A stretch of 22,501 nt of DNA from positions 1 through 22,501 of the forward strand of contig NZ_SMMD01000937.1 of assembly GCF_009711475.1 (NCBI RefSeq). The letters run 5' to 3'. Of this stretch, positions 1-8,089 are shown in pieces. Position numbers and translations under genes: made by a program. Below the pieces are notes generated by a model. The model was not told the origin of the DNA. It made no database searches and saw nothing but the letters and a program-made list of their open reading frames with translations. Positions within the stretch are counted from its first letter, which is position 1, and every line of letters starts with the position of its first letter. The stretch comes from Fulvivirga aurantia. Lineage in GTDB: Bacteria > Bacteroidota > Bacteroidia > Cytophagales > Cyclobacteriaceae.

Positions 1-34
1 CAAATTGGCAAAGAGGCAATTGAGCTACGACTAC

Positions 35-505
35 CTAGTTTGACTTCTTACGATAATCAACAGCTTTTAAAATGCCTGAGCCGTCACTCAGGTTTGTTTC
101 TTTTCCGGGTACGATATCTGTATTATGGGCAGCCACGGCCAACCACTTTTCTTGCTCTCTATGGGTTACAAAAGTGAAAATATTGTAGCGTACATGTGGC
201 TTCTCTTCACCTTCCAAACTACTTTGCCCTGTGAGCCTCATCTTCGCATGTACTACCACCACTTCATCTGACAATTTCTTAATCTTAACTCTGGTTAACT
301 TTAATTCACTTTGATTAAAAATTACCTTTAAACCATAATCATGGGCCTTTCTGATATCTTCCCTGTTATGCCACCAAAGACCAACTACATTTACAAACTC
401 GGCATCTTCTGTAAATAATGATGCAATACCTTCAGCATCTCTCTCATTCCAAAATGCAGTAAATAACTCGGGAATCCGTTCCGGTTTAGTGGCTATCTTC
501 GTCAT
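35..505 (-). CDS. SnoaL/DUF4440-like (NTF2 fold) protein
   Basis: A 156-residue protein that reads like the SgcJ/EcaC or DUF4440 branch of the NTF2-like superfamily. These are small cone-shaped folds that bind or transform small molecules; substrates are usually unknown. The N-terminal half has the typical helix plus the FWNERDAEGIASLFTEDAEF segment, followed by the WWHNREDIRKAH segment and antiparallel strands with VRYNIFTFVTHREQEKWLAVAAHNT. There is no signal peptide, so a cytoplasmic location is expected. Its ATG overlaps the TGA of ligD by 4 nt (ATGA), so it is probably translated by coupling from the ligD message. A link to DNA repair is only by position; it may simply be a passenger. 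The family call is fairly sure, the reaction unknown. Confidence 0.8.
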   Translation of the reverse strand: MTKIATKPERIPELFTAFWNERDAEGIASLFTEDAEFVNVVGLWWHNREDIRKAHDYGLKVIFNQSELKLTRVKIKKLSDEVVVVHAKMRLTGQSSLEGEEKPHVRYNIFTFVTHREQEKWLAVAAHNTDIVPGKETNLSDGSGILKAVDYRKKSN

Positions 506-2826
506 TCCAAATCTTCTCTTAGTCTAAGAAAAACCGGGTCTCGTAAAGTGCCATTTTTGGTAATCATCGAATACTCTACTTCGCACACGAGGTTAGGTTC
601 AATCCAGGTAGTGATACTTTCATCCATTACCTTTACATCTACGAGCTTCTCACCCTCTTTCTGTTTTTTGAGTTTTTTTGTAAATGCTGTCATCGACTTG
701 TCTGTAAAGCCGGTACCAACTTTACCTCGATAAATCCACTCATTCCCGTCTCTTTCAGCCATGTGAAGACCACCAAACTGAGTCTCTCGGTCTCCTTTGC
801 CTGCTGAGTAACCGATTATGTGCACATCAATTGTTTGCCTGATCTTGACTTTAATCCATGCGTCTGACCTTTTGCCTGGGAAGTAGCGTGCATGAGCATC
901 TTTGGCCATAATGCCTTCTAAGCCCATTTTTCTGGCGGCTTCAAATAACTCCTCACCCTCTTCTACCACTTCACTTACCCGGTATGACGTACCCTTCTTT
1001 AAGGAGTCAACCATCCACTCTCTCCTCCTTAAAAGCGGTTCCTGAATGAGAGATCTCCCATCTAAATAAAGGCAATCAAAAACATAAGCATAAGCAGGGT
1101 ATTTCTTCATAGCCCGATCAATATCACCTTCACTACGTCTTTGCATACGATGAATTACTTTGCTAAAGTCTGGTTTACCTGCCTTATCGAACACGACAAT
1201 TTCAGCATCAAAAATGGCTGAAGTCACTCTAAAAGCTTGTTCCGGCACTGTCAATTCTGGAAATTGTTTGGTCAAATCTTTGTGATTTCTGCTAAAGATT
1301 TTGACTTCACCTTCGTCTAACAAAATCAGTGCACGAATACCATCCCATTTTACCTCATACAGCAAATCTTGTCTCGTTGGCACTTGTTTCATACTTTGAG
1401 CAAGCATAGGCTCAGGTGGCTTTTCCGGCCAGGGATGCTGTGGATTGTTAACTCTTTCTAGTAGCCACTCCTTCTTTTCCTTAATAGGATACATGCGATA
1501 CTCTGCATTTACCTGCTTGCTGTTAAGGTTGAAATAAATGCCACCATCTTTTTTACGTTTAGTAATCTCATATCGCCCATTGGCATATACCCACATTTTA
1601 CCTCCACCATATTGGCCTTTTGGTATCTCTCCCTCAAAAGTAAGGTACTCCATTGGGTGATCTTCTGTAGCCACAGCAAGCCTCTTAATACCCGGTCGAG
1701 GGGGTAAACCTTTAGGTACTGCCCAGGATTTGAGTACGCCATCTTCTTCGAGCCGCAGATCGTAATGAAGGTGAGAAGCATGGTGGCGGTGTACGGTAAA
1801 GCCGGTACCATCTCCCCCACTAAATAAACTCTTAGGTTCAGGTGTTTTTGTGAAGTCTCTCTTCTTACTGTAATCAGCGAGCTGTTCCGGGCTTTTGTGC
1901 TTATCATTTTTACCTAAGGCCTTTTTATTTACCATAACTGTATCTCGCTTGGTGTGAAGTGCCACTGCATATGCTGCAAATCCCTCCCAGGCATCTCCTT
2001 CGATCACATAGGCAGGTACGTTAGCTATATGAAAGTCTTGTGAAGATTGTAAATCATCCAGGTAATCCCAGCTAATAGGCATTGATACAGGAGCTCCAGG
2101 TTTACCTCTAAGGCTGTATGGAGCAACTATGGTTTGCCCATTTCTATTTCTATAAATATCAATTAAAACACGTCCTTTTCTGGCGTCTTTTTTAATATGC
2201 AAAGTTGTATTTGTATGCTTTGCCACAAATGGCCTTGCTGCATCCTGAGCCGCCTTAAAACACTCATCATAAGACCATTGTGTTAAAACCGGAGTAAGTA
2301 AGTGCAGGCCTTTACCTCCAGTTGTTTTCAAGAAAACTTCATAGCCGAGGCTTTCAAGGTGATCCTTTAAAGAAAGTGCTATTTCCTTAAGGTCATCAAA
2401 ATTAAACCCTTCGGGAGGATCAAGGTCATAAACAATATAATCAGGGTTTATATAATGTGGTTTTCTGACCTGCATCTGGTGTAGCTCAAGGCAAGCAAGA
2501 TTAGCAAGCCAAACTAAAGAAGCTTCATTCGTGGCCATGATGTAGTCTTTTTTGGCATCGCTGCCCATGGCTACATAGTCAATCCAATCAGGGGCCCAAT
2601 CTGGTCGGTTTTTTTGAAAAAACTGCTCTCCATCAATTCCATTGGGGAAACGCACCAATGACAATGGGCGCCCTTTGACGTGAGAAAGCAAAGTAGGGCC
2701 AACTGAAAGGTAGTATTGAATAATTTCTGCTTTTAGCACATGATCATCAGGATAGAGTGGTTTTTCAAGATTAGAAAGCTCTAACTTGTGTTTGCCGACC
2801 TGCACATACTTAGACGATCTTGCCAT
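502..2826 (-). CDS. ligD: Multifunctional DNA ligase D (polymerase-phosphoesterase-ligase)
   Basis: ATP-dependent non-homologous end-joining ligase of 774 residues, the usual size for three-domain LigD. Residues about 10-290 are the primase-like polymerase domain, with the metal-binding DLDP motif (D134, D136), H175 and a third acidic residue at D223. Residues about 340-460 are the 3'-phosphoesterase domain, with HRHHASHLHYDLRLE and EDHPMEY carrying the catalytic His/Asp/Arg set. Residues about 470-774 are the ligase and OB domains, with nucleophile K493 in EVKWDGIR and downstream EGIMAK and WIKVK motifs. The order Pol-PE-Lig is that of mycobacterial LigD, not the PE-Lig-Pol order of Pseudomonas. 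The usual partner Ku is not in the window; it could lie to the left. All key residues appear intact, so the enzyme should be active. The SnoaL-like gene follows with a 4-nt overlap. Confidence 0.96.
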   Translation of the reverse strand: MARSSKYVQVGKHKLELSNLEKPLYPDDHVLKAEIIQYYLSVGPTLLSHVKGRPLSLVRFPNGIDGEQFFQKNRPDWAPDWIDYVAMGSDAKKDYIMATNEASLVWLANLACLELHQMQVRKPHYINPDYIVYDLDPPEGFNFDDLKEIALSLKDHLESLGYEVFLKTTGGKGLHLLTPVLTQWSYDECFKAAQDAARPFVAKHTNTTLHIKKDARKGRVLIDIYRNRNGQTIVAPYSLRGKPGAPVSMPISWDYLDDLQSSQDFHIANVPAYVIEGDAWEGFAAYAVALHTKRDTVMVNKKALGKNDKHKSPEQLADYSKKRDFTKTPEPKSLFSGGDGTGFTVHRHHASHLHYDLRLEEDGVLKSWAVPKGLPPRPGIKRLAVATEDHPMEYLTFEGEIPKGQYGGGKMWVYANGRYEITKRKKDGGIYFNLNSKQVNAEYRMYPIKEKKEWLLERVNNPQHPWPEKPPEPMLAQSMKQVPTRQDLLYEVKWDGIRALILLDEGEVKIFSRNHKDLTKQFPELTVPEQAFRVTSAIFDAEIVVFDKAGKPDFSKVIHRMQRRSEGDIDRAMKKYPAYAYVFDCLYLDGRSLIQEPLLRRREWMVDSLKKGTSYRVSEVVEEGEELFEAARKMGLEGIMAKDAHARYFPGKRSDAWIKVKIRQTIDVHIIGYSAGKGDRETQFGGLHMAERDGNEWIYRGKVGTGFTDKSMTAFTKKLKKQKEGEKLVDVKVMDESITTWIEPNLVCEVEYSMITKNGTLRDPVFLRLREDLE

Positions 2827-2866
2827 AAATGGAATTTAAGCTTTTTCAATCAAAGTTTAACCAATA

Positions 2867-2887
2867 AACCAAGCCTTTGTCTTGGTT
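2867..2887. repeat. Short inverted repeat in the ligD leader
   Basis: AACCAAG (2867-2873) and CTTGGTT (2881-2887) form a perfect 7-bp inverted repeat with a 7-nt loop. It lies 41-61 nt upstream of the ligD ATG. It could be an operator or a leader hairpin; there is no T-tract, so it is not a terminator. Function unknown. Confidence 0.3.
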
Positions 2888-3023
2888 ATGAGTGGCAATT
2901 CTTAAAAAAATAACTTTATCAGCAACAGTCACTTAACTAAAAATCTGCCATTTTATCTTTAATTGATGGTTACTCTTAGAAAATTTAAGAGATCAACACA
3001 ATAATATTCCTAATATTGAGATT

Positions 3024-3043
3024 CGCTATTACTCTCGATAGCG
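3024..3043. repeat. Short inverted repeat upstream of the AbiC-like gene
   Basis: CGCTAT (3024-3029) pairs with ATAGCG (3038-3043) around an 8-nt spacer. It lies about 51 nt upstream of the ATG at 3095. It could be an operator or a hairpin in the mRNA leader. It is short enough to be chance. Confidence 0.25.
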
Positions 3044-3094
3044 CCAAAACCAAAGATTTAATTGCTCATTGTCAGAGTTTCAACGATCAAAACC

Positions 3095-3964
3095 ATGAAA
3101 ATACGTAGACCTTCCTTTACTGATATATTTGCCAACATTTTGGGTATATGTGCGATAGCTGCGATAGCCGGAGGTGTAATTGTTGCCTATCTATTTTTCA
3201 AACATGCCAGTCAGGGAGATTCTGATTTCTGGACTCAGCCTGCAAATTTTAGCATCATTGGTGAGTTTTTGGGAGGTACTGTAGGTTCCATATGGGCACT
3301 AGCCGGAGTAATTTTATTTTTCCTTGCCCTTATTTATCAAAAACATGAGCTCGTCTTGCAACGTGAGGAGCTTAAAGAAAGTCGTAAGATCATGGAAAGT
3401 CAATCTACCACTATTGCTATTCAGCAATTTGAAAACACTTTCTTTCAACTACTCAACTTCCACATAAATGCAACGAATAACATAAGAGACATTTTACAAG
3501 GAAGCAATGGCAAGAGTGTAAATGCCTTTCAGGCCATTCTTAAAGACTTTAAGAAAGAAGTTGCTGCTTTAAAGAAAAGAATGAAAGCGGATGGCGGTAT
3601 TGCGCTTGATGATGAGTCGTTTGAAGCTTGTTTCAGGTCTGTTTTTGAAGGTTATAAAAATACATTTCAGCATTACCTGGAAAACTACAAGTCGCTTGTA
3701 CTATTGGTTGAGGCTAAAAGCCATGATCCTGAGTTTTACTTTACCATACTCAAGTCACATTTTACTGAACAAGAGGTACTTATACAGTTTTATTACACCT
3801 TGCTTTATGCTAAGGATGAGCGATTGATTAAAACCACTGAAAAGTATAATCTATTTCAAAAACTAAATGTAAGGGCTATTTCTGAAATTGATAGTTACCA
3901 TTTACAGAAAATAGATAAGCGAGCTTATACGAAAGACAAGCAGCCTGAGTCTATGGAGGTGTAG
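3095..3964 (+). CDS. Putative phage abortive infection (AbiC-like) membrane protein
   Basis: A 289-residue protein starting at the ATG at 3095; an in-frame TTG 33 nt upstream exists but the ATG gives the natural start before the first membrane segment. TM helices are at about 12-35 and 59-81, followed by a charged, probably coiled-coil stretch (about 84-105) and a cytoplasmic helical domain. The pattern QQFENTFFQLLNFH, then an internal HYLENYKSLVLLVE and SHFTEQEVLIQFYYTLLY, matches the putative AbiC-type family (Pfam putAbiC) in order and spacing. Family members are annotated as phage abortive infection proteins, but most are untested. It stands alone, with no toxin-antitoxin partner, and ends 2 nt from the convergent DUF5777 gene. 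Family call likely; a defence role is inference. Confidence 0.72.
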   Translation: MKIRRPSFTDIFANILGICAIAAIAGGVIVAYLFFKHASQGDSDFWTQPANFSIIGEFLGGTVGSIWALAGVILFFLALIYQKHELVLQREELKESRKIMESQSTTIAIQQFENTFFQLLNFHINATNNIRDILQGSNGKSVNAFQAILKDFKKEVAALKKRMKADGGIALDDESFEACFRSVFEGYKNTFQHYLENYKSLVLLVEAKSHDPEFYFTILKSHFTEQEVLIQFYYTLLYAKDERLIKTTEKYNLFQKLNVRAISEIDSYHLQKIDKRAYTKDKQPESMEV

Positions 3965-3966
3965 CC

Positions 3967-4845
3967 TCACCAGCTCTTTTCTTTTTTAGACCCAAGGTTA
4001 AAGGTTCTTGAAATATTGAAACCGAAATGAATGTCTCCATCAAAGAAGTCATCGGATGTCTCGGTGATAAATGCCCGCTCTACAGTCATGATAGAATTGG
4101 TGAAATGTAATTGAAAAACATGTCCGCCAGTTTCGATATCAAAACCCAATGAAAATGAATTGGTAAAGATGGATTCTGGAGCATCTAGCCTATAATAATA
4201 CTCTGCATTAAAAGCCAAACGAGGTGTGAGCTTAACTCTACCCCCAACCCCTAAGGCTAACTGACTATTTTCAAATCCCTCTTCAACCGTGCTTTTGTAT
4301 ATGTAGGTAGGCATAAGCTGAACCGATACGAGGCTATTTATTTTTCTCGATATCAAGAGCTGGCTTACATTAGCCAATCGATCATTAAACGCCACCTCTG
4401 GTGAGTCTTCTGATTTTGGAGTGGTCTTAATGGTAAAGCTATTAAAAAGTACAAGAGAAACCGGAAAGCTACCGCTACCCTTAGTTTGTCTGGCCAATTT
4501 ATACTTTAAGAAACTATCATATGTCTTGTCAAAACTGCTTCTACCAATACCTATGTTAAGTTTGTCAGAGAGTCCATACTCAAGTCCAAGTCTAATAAAT
4601 GCATTATCAAGACCCCAAAGATTATGACTACCACTATTAATTCTACCAAATCGATGTGTGATCAGAAATTCGAGCTCCTTTTTTGCCTTCATTTTCACCG
4701 AGTGGCCCAGAATAATACGAGTGCCTTTAAATGTAGACATTACCTCCTGAGGCTTTTCATTTTCATCAATTAGGTCAAGTAAATTATCTTGGGTGTAGGC
4801 CAGGTTACTGGCAAGGATCAAAACGAATAGTAAAGCTTTTCTCAT
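3967..4845 (-). CDS. DUF5777-family outer-membrane beta-barrel protein
   Basis: A 292-residue exported protein. The first 18 or so residues form a Sec signal peptide (MRKALLFVLILASNLAYTQ). The rest is made of alternating amphipathic strands typical of a small outer-membrane barrel, including THRFGRINSG near residue 70, GLEYGLSDKLNIGIGRS, and AFNAEYYYRLDA. These are characteristic of Bacteroidota DUF5777 proteins. It is the last gene of the sigma-led operon: its ATG overlaps the yceI-like stop by 4 nt, so translation is probably coupled. DUF5777 genes are often found near YceI and cytochrome-type genes, as here; this is recalled knowledge, not searched. The molecular function is unknown. No clear terminator follows before the convergent neighbour. 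Confidence 0.82.
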   Translation of the reverse strand: MRKALLFVLILASNLAYTQDNLLDLIDENEKPQEVMSTFKGTRIILGHSVKMKAKKELEFLITHRFGRINSGSHNLWGLDNAFIRLGLEYGLSDKLNIGIGRSSFDKTYDSFLKYKLARQTKGSGSFPVSLVLFNSFTIKTTPKSEDSPEVAFNDRLANVSQLLISRKINSLVSVQLMPTYIYKSTVEEGFENSQLALGVGGRVKLTPRLAFNAEYYYRLDAPESIFTNSFSLGFDIETGGHVFQLHFTNSIMTVERAFITETSDDFFDGDIHFGFNISRTFNLGSKKEKSW

Positions 4846-5384
4846 AGTTTTTCATAAATAAAATTAACAGTGACCTCCACCTCTTCAGCAATGTTTTTCC
4901 ATAGCACTTTAGGTATTTTGATTTTATAATCTTCCAGCGTGACCATAAACTTACTGTTGATCTCGATTTGATCGCTTTTTTGAAGTGTGCCGGTTATTTC
5001 TACTTGTTGAGTCTCTCCGTGAATTGTCATTTCACCTTTCGCTGTCACCTGCTGTTGACCAGTTGATGTATGATCATAGCCATAGATTTTGCCTGAAAAT
5101 GTAGCCTTTGGGTATTTTTCTGATTCCAGGTAATTCTCATTGAAATGCTCCTGCATCAGTGATTTATCAAACTCGAAAGTATTAATCGGTACAGAAAAGA
5201 CGATCTCTGAAGTGCTTTCATCAAAAATGCTACTTGCTTCAGATGTAGTGGCATCAATGTTTTCTAGTGGTGCCTCAGAAAAGAATGTGATCGTTGAACT
5301 ACTGCTTTTATATTTTTGAGCGCTCAATGTAGTGTAACTGGCCAAAAACAGAATTGCGCAGACTAATAATTTGTGATTGATCAT
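4842..5384 (-). CDS. YceI-like periplasmic lipid-binding protein
   Basis: A 180-residue protein with a Sec signal peptide (about 1-22, ending TTLSAQ) and a YceI lipocalin-like barrel. The typical run FSVPINTFEFDKSLMQEHFNEN, then ESEKYPKATFSGKI, then a GEMTIHGETQQVEI strand pair and a C-terminal VEVTVNF strand match the family. Known YceI members bind polyisoprenoid chains such as quinone analogues in a hydrophobic pocket, often beside cytochromes. Here the neighbour upstream (2 nt away) carries a cytochrome-like domain, and DUF5777 overlaps downstream. A role in isoprenoid or quinone handling at the envelope is inference. Confidence 0.85.
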   Translation of the reverse strand: MINHKLLVCAILFLASYTTLSAQKYKSSSSTITFFSEAPLENIDATTSEASSIFDESTSEIVFSVPINTFEFDKSLMQEHFNENYLESEKYPKATFSGKIYGYDHTSTGQQQVTAKGEMTIHGETQQVEITGTLQKSDQIEINSKFMVTLEDYKIKIPKVLWKNIAEEVEVTVNFIYEKL

Positions 5385-5386
5385 GG

Positions 5387-6199
5387 TTAATTATTTTTAG
5401 CGCCCTCATCCACCCAGCAAGCGATCAATGTTTTTTCTGCTTCTGACAAAGAGCCATTGGGTGGCATAGATCCGTTTTGAGTACGTGATTTGATTTGCGA
5501 TGCAGCGGCCTGCAATCTTTCAAAATTCGTCCAATCCCGACTGGCTCCATTATCTCCATTATGACACCCGGAAACAGCGCAATTTGCTGTAATTATTGAC
5601 TTTACTTGATTTTGATAACTCGTGCCTGTATCACCTTTGGCAACACTGGCAGTAGTTGATACAGCGCAACCCGTGGCATCTTTAATAATCACCTCATAAC
5701 TGGCAGGTGGCAAGTCGACAAATGAGTTATTTGATACAAAACCCTTACCGATATCGTACTGATATGGGGGCTCTCCTCCTGTAACGTTTACTTCAATTGT
5801 ACCATTATTATCAACGCATTCTGTATCTGCTGTAGCTGTCGCAGAAGCTGCTAAAGTAGAGCCCGAAGCCTCTACAGTCGCTTGTTTCTCATCAGATATA
5901 CAACCATTGGAATCTTTAGTGAGCACAGTGTATGTACCTGCCGCTAATGTCAGGAAATCTCCCGAAACCTGGAAGCTACTGCCGCCATCGACACTAAATT
6001 CATAAGGCTCAGCGCCACCGGAACCCGAAAGCACTATTTCACCATCTGTGGCAGCACAGGTGCTGGTAGCAGATGTAGAAACCACCTCTACTATTGGCAA
6101 ATTATCACAACTTGTCGGTGCCGGATCATCACTATCCCCTCCACAACCAATCAGAAAGATGATTGAAAAACACAGACACCCCTTAATTATTGATTTCAT
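5387..6199 (-). CDS. Lipoprotein with two SprB-type repeats and a cytochrome-like CX4CH domain
   Basis: A 270-residue exported lipoprotein. The signal ends in lipobox LIGC, with C19 as the lipidated residue. Two SprB-like repeats follow (about 38-110 and 115-187), each with a GG-x-PY-x-(F/Y) strand and a closing GT-Y-V or AS-Y-V ...D-x-x-GC pattern; these repeats are known from gliding adhesin SprB and other cell-surface proteins. The C-terminal domain (about 195-270) has C207-AVSG-C212-H213 and a later MPP (M245), as in membrane-associated c-type cytochromes of the PSCyt1 sort. The spacing is CX4CH, not the usual CXXCH, so covalent heme attachment is plausible but not certain. The gene lies 4 nt after the beta-barrel gene and 2 nt before yceI. 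Surface redox or heme protein is inference. Confidence 0.78.
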   Translation of the reverse strand: MKSIIKGCLCFSIIFLIGCGGDSDDPAPTSCDNLPIVEVVSTSATSTCAATDGEIVLSGSGGAEPYEFSVDGGSSFQVSGDFLTLAAGTYTVLTKDSNGCISDEKQATVEASGSTLAASATATADTECVDNNGTIEVNVTGGEPPYQYDIGKGFVSNNSFVDLPPASYEVIIKDATGCAVSTTASVAKGDTGTSYQNQVKSIITANCAVSGCHNGDNGASRDWTNFERLQAAASQIKSRTQNGSMPPNGSLSEAEKTLIACWVDEGAKNN

Positions 6200-6203
6200 T
6201 GAT

Positions 6204-7385
6204 TTACTGTTTTAGAAATTGATATTTAATATTAAAAAAAGCACCCGATGACACTAAGTCGACCTTACCTGCACCAATACCGGTCAATGGTACTTTAAGG
6301 AAAGGCTCAAGCTGAAGGGAAAGGTTATGGCCGATTTTTCGTTCGTACCCTACCCCTACATTGAGAATACCTAAATAATGATTGTTCTCATTTCTGTAAT
6401 TTGTAGTCCAACTTTCAGTGCCTTGCGCGTTGGTTGACTGAAACTCGTAATCCTCAGACAACATAAAGTAGCTCGATAAGCCAGTAGTAAAATAAAACTG
6501 AGACTTATCTGAACGATTGAAAAAATAGTGCGCGTTAATTGGTATATCGATTACCCGGCATGTAGCATCAAGCTCAGTGCGGTCTTGATTGTATCTTCCA
6601 TATGAGCTTTCGGACTCATTACTATAGTAAATTTTTCTTGAAAGAATTGCTCCCGTTGAGAACCCCCAGCGGTCGCTCAATTGGTATGAAAATAAGAGTC
6701 CCAAATTACTACCGGGTTTATCAGGTGAGAAAAAACCCACAGAGCTTAGGTCTGGCGAATAGCTGACCAGCACACTAAAAGCGGCATAGCCCGCCTCCTT
6801 CTGCTCTTCAGAAGACTCAGTAATTAGATTTAAATTAAAGTTTGGTATATAGTGTCGGTAATCTGTGACGACACCAATATGCTCAATAAATTCAGGGTCA
6901 GTAGTTTGACCTGCATCTACAAAATATTTGTCTGATTGCTTTAGCGCTGATTCTTTAGGGGTTATCGATTGGGTTTGTTCTTGTTTTAATTCAGCAGAAG
7001 TTCTTATATCAGAATTTTGAGGTGAAGCCAGGTTCTCTTTATTAAAATCAGCTTTATGAGGAAGGTTCTGTTGCTGTTGTCTGGAAATCTTATCAGTATT
7101 CACCTCCTTAACATCTCCTTCAGCAGATCGAGTGGCTTCTTGCGATATTTCTTTTTCTTGAGTGAGTTTGTCATCTATGCCACTCGTCCCGATCAATAGA
7201 GATAGAATCGCAATCACACTAATAATTACAGCGCCAATAACTTTATAAAATACAAAGCCATTGATATCACCAGAAGGCAGCTGTATTTCCATTGTCGCCC
7301 ATAGATCGGAATCCATAGGTTCGTTAAAACCTGCAGCTGCTTCCTGAAACAATTTGTCCAGATCCTTATCAGATATATTGCTCAT
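6204..7385 (-). CDS. Anti-sigma-like TM protein with C-terminal outer-membrane-type beta-barrel
   Basis: A 393-residue protein whose ATG lies inside the sigma-factor gene (17-nt overlap), so the two are co-translated. Residues 1-43 are a soluble segment (DKDLDKLFQEAAAGFNEP, then DSDLWATMEIQLP) like those seen before the TM in Bacteroidota proteins paired with ECF sigma factors. One TM helix spans about 44-66. Residues 70-165 are low-complexity, rich in Q, E, K and S. Residues about 185-393 look like a PorT/OmpA-type barrel with alternating aromatic strands. An inner-membrane helix and an outer-membrane barrel in one chain is a topological oddity, though a recurrent one in this phylum. The likely role is regulation of the adjacent sigma factor in response to envelope state; this is inferred from position and N-terminal pattern. 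Confidence 0.72.
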   Translation of the reverse strand: MSNISDKDLDKLFQEAAAGFNEPMDSDLWATMEIQLPSGDINGFVFYKVIGAVIISVIAILSLLIGTSGIDDKLTQEKEISQEATRSAEGDVKEVNTDKISRQQQQNLPHKADFNKENLASPQNSDIRTSAELKQEQTQSITPKESALKQSDKYFVDAGQTTDPEFIEHIGVVTDYRHYIPNFNLNLITESSEEQKEAGYAAFSVLVSYSPDLSSVGFFSPDKPGSNLGLLFSYQLSDRWGFSTGAILSRKIYYSNESESSYGRYNQDRTELDATCRVIDIPINAHYFFNRSDKSQFYFTTGLSSYFMLSEDYEFQSTNAQGTESWTTNYRNENNHYLGILNVGVGYERKIGHNLSLQLEPFLKVPLTGIGAGKVDLVSSGAFFNIKYQFLKQ

Positions 7386-7908
7386 ACACCTCTTGCGTTG
7401 TGAATTTTAGCATCTTCCTTAAATTAGCTCGCGCCTTCGACAAATTTGATTTTGACGTACCCACCGAAATATTAAGCTTTTTAGCTATTTCTTCATGTGG
7501 ATAGCCATCAATTACAAATAGGCTAAATACAGCCCTGTACATTGGACTGAGCTGCTGTACCAGCATCAAAATTTCATTATAGCTGAGCTCATCAACAATA
7601 GAAATCTTTGATGCCTGATCATGACCTTCGAGTGTAGTCTGGTTCTGATACTTTTTTTGAGACCTGAAATAATCAATGGCTGTATTGATCATCAACCGCT
7701 TCAACCACCCTTCAAACGATCTGTTTGTATCATATAAATCGATTTTGGAATACACCTTCATAAACCCATCATTTAAAATCTCCTTAGCCTCGTCTACACT
7801 TCCTGAGTACCTCACACAAATGGCCATAGCAAAAGAGTAGTAGTGCTTGTATAGTAAGCGCTGACTTTCCCTGTCATGGTTTTTACATCCTTCAATGAGT
7901 ACTCTCAT
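7369..7908 (-). CDS. ECF-type RNA polymerase sigma-70 factor
   Basis: A 179-residue ECF sigma factor. Region 2 covers about 10-85, with YSGSVDEAKEILNDGFMKVY and RSFEGWLKRLMINTAIDYFR, the core-binding and -10 recognition helices. Region 4 covers about 110-165, with the helix-turn-helix HEEIAKKLNISVGTSKSNLS followed by KARANLRKML. It is the first gene of a five-gene operon and overlaps the next gene by 17 nt. The likely targets include its own operon, but no repeated promoter motif is visible in the 181-nt gap before the divergent lipoprotein gene. The partner is probably the TM/beta-barrel protein encoded next, acting as its membrane-bound regulator. No strong ribosome-binding site is seen, as expected in Bacteroidota. 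Confidence 0.92.
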   Translation of the reverse strand: MRVLIEGCKNHDRESQRLLYKHYYSFAMAICVRYSGSVDEAKEILNDGFMKVYSKIDLYDTNRSFEGWLKRLMINTAIDYFRSQKKYQNQTTLEGHDQASKISIVDELSYNEILMLVQQLSPMYRAVFSLFVIDGYPHEEIAKKLNISVGTSKSNLSKARANLRKMLKFTTQEVYEQYI

Positions 7909-8089
7909 GTTTTATATTGGTCTTCAGGGTATTTACCTCTATCACGGTGAAAGATTATAAAGAGGTTGCCTCGTCTAATAAATAATTTACTAAATATTTT
8001 GATGTAGATGTTTAAACATGGATTGAATGTACCTAAAATGGCACATGACTTGATGTTATATGAGTAAACAAAACAACTAATAATCAATT

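Noticed and set aside
1..34. tRNA-like string on the minus strand (GTAGCTCAATTG resembles a tRNA 5' D-arm)
   Set aside because: The D-stem partner GAGC is missing from the following bases and the rest would lie beyond the edge. Without an anticodon arm or T-arm it cannot be supported.
7909..8089. A 60-residue minus-strand open frame upstream of the sigma factor
   Set aside because: It covers the divergent promoter region and has a Cys/Ile-rich composition with no domain. It ends at the sigma start and would block the promoter space.
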